Source: a virus
Strand: one strand, 5' to 3'
Virus record (IMG/VR): IMGVR_UViG_3300021960_000335
Coordinates: 1 to 30,314 of that record
DNA length: 30,314 bases
Shown: positions 1-6,842 of the stretch, one piece after another
How positions within the stretch are numbered: position 1 is the stretch's first letter
Layout: each line of letters opens with the position of its first letter
Notes under the pieces: model-generated
What the model saw: the letters and a program-made list of their open reading frames with translations, nothing else
Databases searched by the model: none
Told to the model about the DNA's origin: nothing
Position numbers and translations under genes: made by a program

Positions 1-121
1 AGAAGCACGAATCAAAATAGCAAAAGAAATCAATCCTGAAGTTTGGACTTCAAGTAAGGGTGATGGTAAAAAAGAAACAATTTGTTATTGGGATAAAGTT
101 TTAAAAGATAAATGGTTATGA
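1..121 (+). CDS. 3' end of an unrecognised phage gene (partial)
   Basis: The open frame enters from the left edge (codons from base 2) and ends at TGA 119-121, giving the last 39 residues of a protein. The visible part is hydrophilic and contains INPEVWTSS and ends in WDKVLKDKWL. The stop overlaps the ATG of the next frame (ATGA at 118-121), the usual translational-coupling arrangement in this window, which supports the reading frame as real. Too little is visible to name a function. Confidence 0.6.
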   Translation, partial: EARIKIAKEINPEVWTSSKGDGKKETICYWDKVLKDKWL

Positions 122-303
122 AACAAGAAGTACTTGACAAACTAAAAGACTTCATCGATGCGTATGAAACTGAGTATGGTGATGTTGAATGATTTGAAAT
201 AACGTTAGAGCATCCTATTGTGGATGGTGAACGACAAGAGTTTGCAGATATCAAAGAGTTTGTAGTAAAAAGAATTGTAAGAGAGAAAATCGAAATAAAA
301 TGA
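118..303 (+). pseudogene. Small gene interrupted by an in-frame TGA at codon 25
   Basis: ATG at 118 opens a frame of 24 residues that stops at TGA 190-192. The same frame then continues without a stop for 36 codons to TGA 301-303, which overlaps the ATG of the next gene at 300 (ATGA). Both ends are thus coupled to neighbours in the way the intact genes are, and the two halves read as one charged protein (...EYGDVE-stop-FEITLEHPIVDG...). A single TGG to TGA change at 190-192 would explain it. Alternatives are a sequencing or assembly error, TGA read-through, or a genuine 24-aa peptide with a decayed tail. TGA is used as a normal stop by neighbouring genes (119-121, 7037-7039), so genome-wide reassignment is unlikely. 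Function unknown. Confidence 0.55.
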
Positions 304-662
304 TAGGCGGAGTACACCCTAAACTCATAGTTGGTTTTGATGAAGAAGGCAATATGACACTTGATGAAAACCAAGCTGAATTGTTAGGTTTGATAGAAAA
401 AGAATTCAATTGGAAATTGGTTCGTGAACGAGATGGTTTAACTAAACAATCTAAAGAAATAAAATGGTTAGAATGGGATAATGATGGTCGATACAAAGCT
501 GATTATCAAGAACCTGCTATTGGTCGTTCATTAATTATGTCGCCATTTAATGATTACTTTACTTGGCAAACAACTGATGTTATCGATATCGTAGAAGAAC
601 GAAAAGATTACGTTAAATTCAAAACACAAAATAGTAATTACGAATTATGGAAGCTATCTTAA
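300..662 (+). CDS. Hypothetical phage protein, 120 aa
   Basis: I do not recognise a family. The 120-aa protein is acidic and aromatic-rich, starts MIGGVHPKLIVGFDEEGN and has a C-terminal half with WLEWDNDGRY and SPFNDYFTWQTTDV, suggesting a small globular alpha/beta fold without membrane segments or signal peptide. The ATG at 300 overlaps the preceding TGA, and its own 3' end overlaps the next gene by 16 bases, so it sits inside a tightly coupled run of small genes. Real coding is supported by that packing and by an ordinary A/T-rich wobble pattern. Probably an early accessory protein; no function can be assigned. Confidence 0.75.
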   Translation: MIGGVHPKLIVGFDEEGNMTLDENQAELLGLIEKEFNWKLVRERDGLTKQSKEIKWLEWDNDGRYKADYQEPAIGRSLIMSPFNDYFTWQTTDVIDIVEERKDYVKFKTQNSNYELWKLS

Positions 663-895
663 AATTTAACTTAGATAATCCAGATGATAGAATGGAACAT
701 ATGAGATGTGTAAAAGCAACTGATATGGCTATTGTATTGTTTGAAATAACACATAATCTGAAAAGAACATTAGAATCGAGATTTGAATCTCAACCACAAC
801 CAAGAGATGAGTTTGATGGTATAGAAGAAACATTTAGTGAGATTTACAAGCTAATGGATGAACATGGTATTAACTTAGATGAACTTATACAGTAA
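647..895 (+). CDS. Conserved small phage protein, 82 aa
   Basis: The protein begins MEAILKFNLDNPDDRMEHMR and continues with a helical segment (KATDMAIVLFEITHNLKRTLE) and an acidic C-terminus. From memory, small phage proteins opening with 'M-A-L-x-FNL(D/P)..D' and a following long helix are common in unrelated tailed phages, but their function is not known. The start ATG lies inside the preceding gene (16-base overlap) and the stop TAA shares its last base with the next ATG (TAATG at 893-897). No catalytic motif, signal peptide or membrane helix is visible. Confidence 0.8.
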   Translation: MEAILKFNLDNPDDRMEHMRCVKATDMAIVLFEITHNLKRTLESRFESQPQPRDEFDGIEETFSEIYKLMDEHGINLDELIQ

Positions 896-1527
896 TGGAA
901 CCAGAAAAAGACATATTTGACCAATGGCAAGAAGAGAGAGAATCTCGTTCTTGCTTAAGAAAAAAGTTAGATTCTATTTCATTATGGTGGGAACATGATG
1001 GTAAATACCTTCATCTTAATTTTAAGAGAGGTATCAAAAATATTTGGTATTGGTTTCCTATCATTTGGAAAGACCGAAACTGGGATAGTTCATTTATCTT
1101 TGATATTCTTTCACATAAGTTAAAGGCACAATCAGCATATATTGGCGATAGAGGAATTCACGTAAGTGCTGAAAGAGACGCTGAAGTAATGATGACTTGC
1201 GTTCGTCTAATAGAAAAAGTTCAAGACGAATGGTACAGTATGGAATACATGGACTATCATAAGACCAAGAGTTGGTTTGAGCCAGTTGAAGATAAAGAGG
1301 GTTATTCAACTTGGGAGTCCAGAGAGTTAGAAGAGAACTTTGACGATTACTTTGCTAAATATCCATTGATTTATAAGAGAGTAATGAATGGCGAAGGTTG
1401 GTTAAAGATTGAGGATGAGAACGATAAGGATCGTATTGCAAGTAATATTGCTCATATCAATCATGATAGGGCAAGAAAGCTTCTATTTAAAATTATAGAA
1501 CAAAACATCGAAAAATGGTGGGATTAG
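895..1527 (+). CDS. Conserved phage protein with KRGIKNIWYWFPIIWKDRNWD motif region, 210 aa
   Basis: Acidic, Trp/Tyr-rich soluble protein. Residues about 45-65 carry a striking aromatic block (GIKNIWYWFPIIWKDRNWD), followed by a segment with SAERDAEVMMTCVRLIEKVQDEWY. This combination recurs, as I remember it, in a family of phage proteins of unknown function found in many large phages, so I call it conserved but uncharacterised. The ATG overlaps the previous stop by one base, and the next gene starts one base after its TAG stop. No transmembrane helix is predicted; the aromatic block is interrupted by charged residues. A role in nucleic-acid or protein binding is possible but not shown. Confidence 0.8.
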   Translation: MEPEKDIFDQWQEERESRSCLRKKLDSISLWWEHDGKYLHLNFKRGIKNIWYWFPIIWKDRNWDSSFIFDILSHKLKAQSAYIGDRGIHVSAERDAEVMMTCVRLIEKVQDEWYSMEYMDYHKTKSWFEPVEDKEGYSTWESRELEENFDDYFAKYPLIYKRVMNGEGWLKIEDENDKDRIASNIAHINHDRARKLLFKIIEQNIEKWWD

Positions 1528-1528
1528 T

Positions 1529-1828
1529 ATGAGTATAAAAAAAATTGGAAAGGAGTATAGAGAAACTCCTAAACGAGAAATTCGCGAAGCTGCTATTGAG
1601 AACTTCGTGTATGGGTTCTTGGGGTCAATCATTGTAGTGTTTATTACATTAAGAATTGATATTGCTGTATTGATTGCATATATGACTTATTACTTCTTTG
1701 TAGGTAAGGTTGTTAATAGACCTAAATACGTTACATCATTAGGTAAGTTTATTATATTTCCTGTACCAACTGCACTTGGAGCATTCGCAGGATACAAACT
1801 CGTAAATTTAATTGTACAGTATTTATAA
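1529..1828 (+). CDS. Small integral membrane protein, three predicted helices, 99 aa
   Basis: After a basic, hydrophilic N-terminus (about residues 1-22, with KKIGKEYRETPKREIRE) there are three hydrophobic stretches at about 24-42, 43-62 and 73-97, the first two separated only by a short turn with RID. The positive N-terminal segment suggests it stays in the cytoplasm. The length and three-helix layout do not match a holin family I can name with confidence, and there is no lysin gene beside it, so a lysis role is only one possibility; a membrane-associated accessory protein is equally likely. It starts directly after the TAG of the preceding gene and ends three bases before the DUF192-like gene. 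Confidence 0.75.
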   Translation: MSIKKIGKEYRETPKREIREAAIENFVYGFLGSIIVVFITLRIDIAVLIAYMTYYFFVGKVVNRPKYVTSLGKFIIFPVPTALGAFAGYKLVNLIVQYL

Positions 1829-1831
1829 TAT

Positions 1832-2179
1832 ATGAATTACGTAATAATAGGAACAAACAAATTCAGCACAGAAATTCAACGTACTGAATGGCAACATGCC
1901 CAAGGAATGCAAGGACGTACATGGAATGGTAGTGATTCTATGTATTTTGATATGGATTCAAGAATGCATTCTTTTCATACACAGAATTGTATAGTACCAA
2001 TGGATATTATTTTTGTACATCAAGGTAAGATTATGAAAGTATATCCAAATTGTCCACCTAACTCAGGCCGATCATATGTCGGTTTTGGTAATGTAGTTAT
2101 AGAGTTACCAGCAAACACAGTATTCATGCACAAAATAACACTGGGTCAAAAAGTTACATTATGGCAAAAAAAGACATAA
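1832..2179 (+). CDS. DUF192 family protein
   Basis: The 115-aa protein matches the DUF192 pattern: a 'GMQGR' type segment (residues about 28-32), a SMYFDMDSRMHSFHTQNC block corresponding to the family's 'GMLFVF...fWMkNT' region, then IVPMDIIFVHQGKIMKVYPN (family 'PLDiiFid..g.I..i') and a VVIELPANTVFMHKITLGQKVTL tail equivalent to 'vlElpaG....gi..GD.v'. DUF192 proteins are small beta-rich proteins, often secreted in bacteria; phage copies such as this lack a signal peptide and would act in the cytoplasm or in the virion. Biochemical function of the family is not established. The last 19 bases overlap the next gene. Confidence 0.8.
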   Translation: MNYVIIGTNKFSTEIQRTEWQHAQGMQGRTWNGSDSMYFDMDSRMHSFHTQNCIVPMDIIFVHQGKIMKVYPNCPPNSGRSYVGFGNVVIELPANTVFMHKITLGQKVTLWQKKT

Positions 2180-2436
2180 GTTTAAAACTTCCAATTGTAA
2201 TTACATATCGTAATACAGAAAGAAGCAGAACTAAGAAGATAAAAATAATTCGTGGCAAAACTGATGAAAATTTAGAGAAGCTATGTGAGCTACAAATACA
2301 TGGTATCAATGAAAAAACAGTGATTGATCATGTAGGAATTGGGTATCGATACGTTCCGCACGACAAATTAACAGCTGGCGATAAGCGAGCTATGAAATCT
2401 ATTCAACAAGAAAATCAAAATATCACTTCAAAATAA
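2161..2436 (+). CDS. Hypothetical basic protein, 91 aa
   Basis: Unrecognised. The protein is Lys/Arg-rich (MAKKDISLKLPIVITYRNTE, then RSRTKKIKIIRGK) with a compact C-terminal part containing VIDHVGIGYRYVPHDKLTAGDK. A strand-rich N-terminal half followed by helix is plausible. Start ATG at 2161 lies within the 3' end of the DUF192 gene, so translation is probably coupled. It is the last gene of the uninterrupted run from the window start: a motif and a 41-base gap follow. The basic charge would suit nucleic-acid binding, but nothing specific supports it. Confidence 0.7.
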   Translation: MAKKDISLKLPIVITYRNTERSRTKKIKIIRGKTDENLEKLCELQIHGINEKTVIDHVGIGYRYVPHDKLTAGDKRAMKSIQQENQNITSK

Positions 2437-2443
2437 CATTCTT

Positions 2444-2461
2444 GATATTTATTAATAAATA
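2444..2461 (+). promoter_or_regulatory. Candidate late promoter, ATATTTATT motif within a 16-bp palindrome
   Basis: The gap before the histone-like gene contains GATATTTATTAATAAATA. The core matches a motif repeated upstream of many virion genes in this window, 33 bases before the ATG at 2478. Bases 2446-2461 form a perfect 16-bp palindrome, so the motif is present on both strands. Confidence 0.5.
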
Positions 2462-2477
2462 AAAAGGATAATGTTAT

Positions 2478-2663
2478 ATGACATCGCAAGAACTTTATGA
2501 TGAAATGAAGCAAACCTGGGATGCTTTTGAAAAAGATCATGTCAGATTTTCTCAAAAAAACATCAAAGCAGCTGGTGCAAGAGCAAGAAAGGCAGCAACT
2601 GAACTAAAAAAACTTGCTTCACAATACAGAAACATAAATTTATCCGAAACAAGAGACAAATAA
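2478..2663 (+). CDS. Histone H1-like (Hc1-type) DNA-binding protein, 61 aa
   Basis: The core KAAGARARKAATELKKLASQYR (residues about 31-52, shown here in full only as its key elements NIKAAGARARKA and ELKKL) matches the small Hc1/histone-H1-like proteins of Bacteroidota, which typically read 'NKAAGtRARKaslElekllkeyRk' and are near 60 residues. An N-terminal helix with MTSQELYDEMKQTWDAFEKD precedes it, as in the family. The basic C-terminal helix is expected to bind DNA and help compact it. In a phage this could coat the phage or host nucleoid, or be packaged with the genome. It follows a candidate late promoter, and the next gene begins immediately at its stop (2663/2664), so the pair is probably cotranscribed. 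Confidence 0.75.
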   Translation: MTSQELYDEMKQTWDAFEKDHVRFSQKNIKAAGARARKAATELKKLASQYRNINLSETRDK

Positions 2664-3467
2664 ATGGATATTCGAAAGATAGTACAAGAAGAATTGCATC
2701 GTATCATTACAGAACAGGAAGAAACTGTAGATGTATCTCCATTTTCTGATGCTGAAAAGGCATTTTTAGGTAAATTTGCACAAAAACAAGCTACATACTT
2801 AGGCATTCTTTATTCAAAAACTGATGTTGGTATTGAAGAGTTCTTAACACGTTCTGGTGCTAATCTAAATTTAAACAGAGAAGTATTAGATAAGTTACTA
2901 AAAGATGATATAATTGAACTTGTACCATATGGAGGCTATGGTCGTAATGAAGATTATACTATACATCTTAAATTAGACCTTAAAGATGTCGAAGAATACA
3001 AACAAAATGCAGAACAAGGTGCTGAAGGCGGTGCTGAAGCAGCAGAAAGTGGTGGGGATCCTACCGGAGCAGAAGTTCCAGAAGAAGCTCCGACACCAGA
3101 ACCAGAAGAACCAGCAGAAACTCCTACTGAATGGACTTCTAGATATGGTGATATTTTGATTGAAACAGCACGTACTGCTAAGCGTTTAGTAGAACAACGA
3201 AATACAATATCAAGAAAACAACAATCTAAAGTGTATGCACGACAAGGACGTGTATTAAATCGGCTACCAAAAGGATACGTTCAATACTTAGAGCGAATTA
3301 TTACGATTTTAGCTGGTAAATTACGCAATGATTTAGAGCGAGAACATTTGGTTGCGGATATATTAGATAATTTAGCTCATAATTTTGGTTTAACACCAAA
3401 ACAGATTCTTCGTAGCTATATTTATTATAGAAATCAGAATAGATTACAACGAATAATAGGAAAATAA
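2664..3467 (+). CDS. Unknown two-domain protein with acidic EP-rich linker, 267 aa
   Basis: Three parts are visible: a helical N-terminus opening MDIRKIVQEELHRIITEQEE, a folded part to about residue 110, a low-complexity Ala/Glu/Pro/Gly linker at about 115-152 (AEGGAEAAESGG, PEEAPTPEPEEPAE), and a basic helical C-terminal domain with RLVEQRNTISRKQQSK and LEREHLVADILDNLAHNFGL. The linker suggests two independently folded units. The N-terminal amphipathic helix ending in I-T-E resembles the I/L-x-E sites cut by T4-type prohead proteases, so an internal capsid role is possible but unproven. It abuts the histone-like gene and is separated from the next gene by one base. Confidence 0.7.
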   Translation: MDIRKIVQEELHRIITEQEETVDVSPFSDAEKAFLGKFAQKQATYLGILYSKTDVGIEEFLTRSGANLNLNREVLDKLLKDDIIELVPYGGYGRNEDYTIHLKLDLKDVEEYKQNAEQGAEGGAEAAESGGDPTGAEVPEEAPTPEPEEPAETPTEWTSRYGDILIETARTAKRLVEQRNTISRKQQSKVYARQGRVLNRLPKGYVQYLERIITILAGKLRNDLEREHLVADILDNLAHNFGLTPKQILRSYIYYRNQNRLQRIIGK

Positions 3468-3468
3468 C

Positions 3469-4398
3469 ATGATCAAATTAAAAAGCATATTGCGTGAAGC
3501 TGGATTGTTAGGTGAACAAGCTAATCAAACACAAGTTTTAACTGTAACCCCAGGCACTACTCAGCAACAATTACAGCAACAATTAATTGATTCTGGATTC
3601 GATTTAAATAATCCGGTAACTATTAATTTAACATTTGACCGAGCTTTACCGGATAACAGTGTTCCAGATTCTAGCCAAATAACTCGGTTACAAACTACAC
3701 TAACAGCAATAAACACAATTGGAAAAAAGGTATCAACAGTTGTTAATGCAGGTACTACATCTAATATAGCTACGGGAGAAGGAGCTCCTGTTAGTCAATT
3801 TACACAAGGTGGAGCAGCTTTTGCGAGTGCATTTCCTAATATTGCGCAAGCATACCCAGTTACTAATAATAAAACTAGTAATAACTTTTTATTATTAAAT
3901 AGAGCTGGTTCTGTGTATCAAGCTGCAATCAATGCCGGTATTCAAAATGTTACTACAACAATACCAACTGATGGCACTGCTACAAGTTCAACCAAATTTG
4001 CGACACTAGGCGTTACTGCAGTATTCAATGCCCCAGTAACTGAATTTCCAGAAAGATACTTAGTTGTACAACCTAGGCCCGGAAGTAATGGTAAATTTTA
4101 TAATATTGTTATTCCATCAGATGGCTACCCAAATGCGGTTGATTATATGTCGCCAGAAGTAACACAAAGATTTATAACATCACACCCACATAATGATGAA
4201 ATTGACAAATCAACATTATTAGCATTTTTACAAGAAAATGGCGATGGTAAAGTACGTGTTAATTTAGTTGCATACCCAAAATATACCGTTATTGTAACTA
4301 ACTATAATAAAGAATTACCGCGTGATGGTTATGAATTAAACCAATGGGTAACTTCTAACAAATTACAACAAAAGCCAGGTGCAAATTTATTTAAATAA
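3469..4398 (+). CDS. Unknown Thr/Asn-rich protein, possible virion component, 309 aa
   Basis: The N-terminus MIKLKSILREAGLLGEQ is a short amphipathic segment containing L-R-E followed by A-G, which fits the T4 prohead-protease consensus (L/I)-x-E|(A/G/S). The rest is rich in Thr, Asn, Gln and Ala (QQQLQQQ near residue 35, NNKTSNNFLLLN mid-protein) and looks beta-rich, with a distinct C-terminal part (FPERYLVVQPRPGSNGKFYN...). No transmembrane helix, signal peptide or enzymatic motif is evident. It follows the 267-aa gene by one base and ends the transcription unit: the gap after it holds a T-tract promoter candidate. A structural role is inferred from composition and N-terminus only. Confidence 0.65.
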   Translation: MIKLKSILREAGLLGEQANQTQVLTVTPGTTQQQLQQQLIDSGFDLNNPVTINLTFDRALPDNSVPDSSQITRLQTTLTAINTIGKKVSTVVNAGTTSNIATGEGAPVSQFTQGGAAFASAFPNIAQAYPVTNNKTSNNFLLLNRAGSVYQAAINAGIQNVTTTIPTDGTATSSTKFATLGVTAVFNAPVTEFPERYLVVQPRPGSNGKFYNIVIPSDGYPNAVDYMSPEVTQRFITSHPHNDEIDKSTLLAFLQENGDGKVRVNLVAYPKYTVIVTNYNKELPRDGYELNQWVTSNKLQQKPGANLFK

Positions 4399-4415
4399 TA
4401 TTTGGATTCTACATC

Positions 4416-4434
4416 TTTTTTTCTTATATTATAG
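4416..4434 (+). promoter_or_regulatory. Candidate early/middle promoter, T-tract class
   Basis: TTTTTTTCTTATATTATA starts 34 bases before the ATG of the CAP gene. The same T-tract plus C(n)TTATA(A/T)TA string occurs at 8215, 9186 and 11621 at nearly the same distance (29-36 bases) from a start codon. No clear hairpin precedes this copy, so the T-tract is not simply a terminator tail here. Confidence 0.45.
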
Positions 4435-4449
4435 TATAAATTAAAAGAG

Positions 4450-4926
4450 ATGAAAAAGTTAATAGTAGTATTATTCGTTTTAAGTTCATTTAATTCATTC
4501 AGTCAAAAAGTTGATTTGGATTTAGATTCATTGAGATTTTACATGTTAGAATTAGTAAATGAATTTAGAACCGATCTTGGGTTTCGTGAATTACAACCAG
4601 ATTCATTTTGTAATCAAGCTGCACAAAATCATAGTGTTTATATGGCAAAGAATAATGTGTGTGTGCATATTGAAGATCCGAGAAAACCCGGATTCGCAGG
4701 CAGAACCCCTTTAGATCGAGGAGTAGGCAGCGAAAATGCTCAATTATATATATTTTTTAAAGAAACCCCAACAAAAGATATTGCAAAGATTCTTTTCAAA
4801 AGATGGGAAGCATCTCCAGGTCATAATACTACTATGAGGCAGCGTCGATACTTTGGCTTTGGAGTAGAAGTATTTGCAGAAACAGAATATGCGTTTTCAG
4901 TAGCTGCAACACAAACATTCAAATAA
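4450..4926 (+). CDS. Secreted CAP/SCP-domain protein, 158 aa
   Basis: Residues 1-18 form a typical signal peptide (MKKLIVVLFVLSSFNSFS, then QK) with the FSQ ending common in Bacteroidota; there is no lipobox cysteine. The mature part matches the CAP (SCP/PR-1) superfamily: LVNEFRTDLGFREL, AAQNHSVYMA with the conserved His, a G-x-E-N segment (VGSENAQL) and the WEASPGHNTTM block corresponding to the CAP signature with its second His, ending in a YFGFGVEV strand. Two cysteines (in SFCNQ and NNVCVH) could form a disulfide in the periplasm. CAP proteins are often secreted adhesion, inhibitor or lipid/metal-binding proteins; the phage role is unknown (surface modification or superinfection exclusion are guesses). 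It has its own promoter-like motif, consistent with a moron-like gene. Confidence 0.85.
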   Translation: MKKLIVVLFVLSSFNSFSQKVDLDLDSLRFYMLELVNEFRTDLGFRELQPDSFCNQAAQNHSVYMAKNNVCVHIEDPRKPGFAGRTPLDRGVGSENAQLYIFFKETPTKDIAKILFKRWEASPGHNTTMRQRRYFGFGVEVFAETEYAFSVAATQTFK

Positions 4927-4983
4927 TGGTTGGAATATTAATAAATAATCAATATAATAAGTAAAATAAATTAAATTAAAGTT

Positions 4984-5193
4984 ATGGGTTATTACACAGC
5001 AAAAGTGAAATGGGTAGATGTCATTGACACCCCGAAAGGTCAGAAAGAAAAGAAAGTTACAGAATCTTATCTTGTAGAAGCAATGTCAGTAACTGAAGCG
5101 GAGGCTAAGGTTATTAAAAGTTTTGAAGGATATACCTTTGATTTCGAAGTAACTGGTGTAAATGAAAGTCGAATCGTAAAAATTATTGATTAA
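4984..5193 (+). CDS. DUF4494-like small protein, 69 aa
   Basis: The protein matches the DUF4494 pattern of Bacteroidota: a short N-terminal strand (MGYYTAKVKWVDV), then KKVTESYLVEAMSVTEAEAKV, equivalent to the family's 'KVTE.YLVdAlSfTEAEarv', and a final strand pair with FEVTGV and IVKIID. Family proteins are 65-150 residues and of unknown function; the fold looks like a small alpha/beta unit. Its presence in a phage is a useful host hint because the family is found mainly in Bacteroidota and their phages (from memory). The ATG is preceded by TTAAAGTT and an A/T-only leader without a Shine-Dalgarno; the stop overlaps the next ATG by one base. Confidence 0.75.
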   Translation: MGYYTAKVKWVDVIDTPKGQKEKKVTESYLVEAMSVTEAEAKVIKSFEGYTFDFEVTGVNESRIVKIID

Positions 5194-5501
5194 TGGCTTC
5201 ATACAAAGAAGGAGATGTTGTTATAGTATTCAATAAACATCGTTATCAAGTAGCAATGGTTATTGGCAAAGTATATGACAACAAAAAGACACTATATGAC
5301 GTGTTATTAGAAAATCGTTCAGTGATTGCAGCTATTCCACGAGGCGCAATATCAAAACAGGCATATATTGATGTGAACTTGACAGAACGATTAATTGATT
5401 CTGGAGAAATTCAAACTACAATTCCAGAATACAGCTTAATGGTTGACAATTGGATGATTCCTGCATACCGAGAAGAATCTTCAGGTCCTAGAAGTTTTTA
5501 A
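5193..5501 (+). CDS. Hypothetical protein with likely SH3-like barrel start, 102 aa
   Basis: Not recognised by name. The N-terminus (ASYKEGDVVIVFNKHRYQVAMVIGKVYDNKKTLYDV, key elements KEGDVVIV and YQVAMVIGKV) has the pattern of a small SH3/Tudor-like beta barrel: G-D-x-V, then short strands and a turn. The C-terminal half is helical with KQAYIDVNLTERLI. No enzymatic residues stand out. TAATG coupling links it to the DUF4494-like gene upstream and only two bases separate it from the next gene, so all three are probably translated from one message. Confidence 0.7.
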   Translation: MASYKEGDVVIVFNKHRYQVAMVIGKVYDNKKTLYDVLLENRSVIAAIPRGAISKQAYIDVNLTERLIDSGEIQTTIPEYSLMVDNWMIPAYREESSGPRSF

Positions 5502-5503
5502 TC

Positions 5504-5803
5504 ATGGCAAATACTAAGTTATCAACAATAGAAAAGCTGCGTCGCCGGGTACAGAAAAGGTATCCGGCTTCAAAGGCAGTGTATGATAATGGTTGGTATG
5601 TTAGTTGGCAAGGGCAAAACTTAAATGACACGTTTCTATTAGATAATACAGAAACGGAAGAAGCTGCTTGGGAACAAGCCGCACTCGTAGCTAAACATGA
5701 GCAACATATTAACCGAACTCATCCACTCAAATCAATGTGGAGTAATACACAGAAAAATCAAAATAAAGAACGAATAGCAACACGTATACATTATGCTAGA
5801 TAG
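5504..5803 (+). CDS. Hypothetical phage protein, 99 aa
   Basis: Basic, helical N-terminus (MANTKLSTIEKLRRRVQKRY) followed by a small sheet-like part (YDNGWYVSWQGQNLNDTFLL) and a helix with TEEAAWEQAALVAKHEQHI; the C-terminus is basic. The middle reads like a compact domain that displays a short beta hairpin. I cannot name a family. The gene ends with TAG at 5801-5803 and overlaps the methyltransferase start by 11 bases, suggesting coupled translation. Confidence 0.7.
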   Translation: MANTKLSTIEKLRRRVQKRYPASKAVYDNGWYVSWQGQNLNDTFLLDNTETEEAAWEQAALVAKHEQHINRTHPLKSMWSNTQKNQNKERIATRIHYAR

Positions 5804-6452
5804 ATTTCGAGAAAAGATAGTGGCTATTTTATCTGCACAACCAGATGATGCCACACTTAAAGCAGATGCATTATTAGCAACAGATTCAGAATATTTAATC
5901 AATTCGCCTAGAGCAGTTGGTTATGAAACAACTCAAGAACAGTTATCATTATTATTAAATGTTATAATCGGATACTCTCCTAATAATAGCATTTTAGATA
6001 TCGGAGCTGGTAGAGGTGATTTATTTAATTTTATTCAAGATTTTTATGGTGTTGAATCTATAGATTATTTTGGTATTGAACAAAATCCGTTACTATGTGA
6101 TGCAGCAACTAAAAAATACAATATTGATTTACTAAACTCAATCTTTACTACAAAAAGTACATTACCTAAAAAAGATTGGGTTGTAGCGTCAGGATTGTTT
6201 TTTGAAAGAAAATGCGAAACTGAAGATCAAGATTTGCAAAAACTATTGGATGAAATTGATTTAATGTATGATGCAGCAGATTTAGCAGTATCATTTAATC
6301 TTCTTTCACCAATTAACAATGAAATTCATGATGGACAATTCTATGTTCACCCAGGACTTATTATGGATATGATGATTGAAAAATATCAATTAGTATCCGT
6401 TAAACACAATTATTCAAATTCAGTATATACAGTAACAATTTATAAATTTTAA
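5793..6452 (+). CDS. Class I SAM-dependent methyltransferase-like protein, 219 aa
   Basis: A Rossmann-type SAM-binding loop is present at residues 68-75 (LDIGAGRG), with an acidic residue at the end of strand 2 (E96 in YFGIEQNPLL) positioned to hold the ribose of SAM. A later strand (KDWVVASGLF, about 127-136) matches motif IV position but lacks the NPPY/DPPY signature of N6-adenine or N4-cytosine DNA methylases, so the substrate is unclear: small molecule, protein or nucleic acid. No separate target-recognition domain is visible. The start at 5793 overlaps the preceding gene by 11 bases. It sits among small unknown genes rather than next to a restriction or capsid gene. Confidence 0.75.
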   Translation: MLDRFREKIVAILSAQPDDATLKADALLATDSEYLINSPRAVGYETTQEQLSLLLNVIIGYSPNNSILDIGAGRGDLFNFIQDFYGVESIDYFGIEQNPLLCDAATKKYNIDLLNSIFTTKSTLPKKDWVVASGLFFERKCETEDQDLQKLLDEIDLMYDAADLAVSFNLLSPINNEIHDGQFYVHPGLIMDMMIEKYQLVSVKHNYSNSVYTVTIYKF

Positions 6453-6455
6453 AAT

Positions 6456-6842
6456 ATGGGAAGTATTAATCAGCCATGGGCTATTAGTGAGAAGTTTGTA
6501 CAACGATATGGTACAACATGGGCAAACACAGATTTTGTGATGAATGAGGTATATGAATCACAATTTAAAACAGATCCAATGGATTTGAAGGTAGGAACAT
6601 TACATGTAGGTAATGTAAAAATTGGATTTAAGTATAAATATTTACTTTCAGAAACACAACGTTTTAAGCATTTAATCAACGGAATGTATGCAACAAAAAC
6701 TCCAAAAGATCAAAAATTCCATTTGGAGATTGCTAATAGAGAATTTATTTTGCAAAAACATGAGATTGCTAAGATTGCTGAAACGTTAGAATTTGCATTA
6801 GATGCAATTCAGCGAAGATACCAACTCGGATTATATTTATAA
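6456..6842 (+). CDS. Hypothetical phage protein, 128 aa
   Basis: Unrecognised. Sequence begins MGSINQPWAISEKFVQRYGT and has an alternation of short strands in the middle (VGTLHVGNVKIGFKYKYLLS) with a long C-terminal helix (EIAKIAETLEFALDAIQRRYQ). Looks like a small soluble alpha/beta protein. It starts three bases after the methyltransferase stop. The last codons and the stop overlap a candidate promoter motif (6833-6847), so the C-terminal LYL sequence may be partly dictated by that element. Confidence 0.7.
   Translation: MGSINQPWAISEKFVQRYGTTWANTDFVMNEVYESQFKTDPMDLKVGTLHVGNVKIGFKYKYLLSETQRFKHLINGMYATKTPKDQKFHLEIANREFILQKHEIAKIAETLEFALDAIQRRYQLGLYL

Noticed and set aside
118-303. TGA reassigned to tryptophan genome-wide
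   Set aside because: Neighbouring genes end at TGA overlapping the next start (119-121, 7037-7039), and no other long gene here contains an in-frame TGA. A single mutation is simpler.
30-374. Minus-strand open frame of 114 codons near the start
   Set aside because: It lies opposite coupled + strand genes, its product is a low-complexity Ser/Phe/Ile string typical of antisense A/T-rich DNA, and no promoter or start site supports it.
1820-1831. TATTTATAATAT before the DUF192 gene as another late promoter
   Set aside because: It overlaps the end of the preceding coding region and lies only 12 bases from the ATG, too close for a promoter driving that start.
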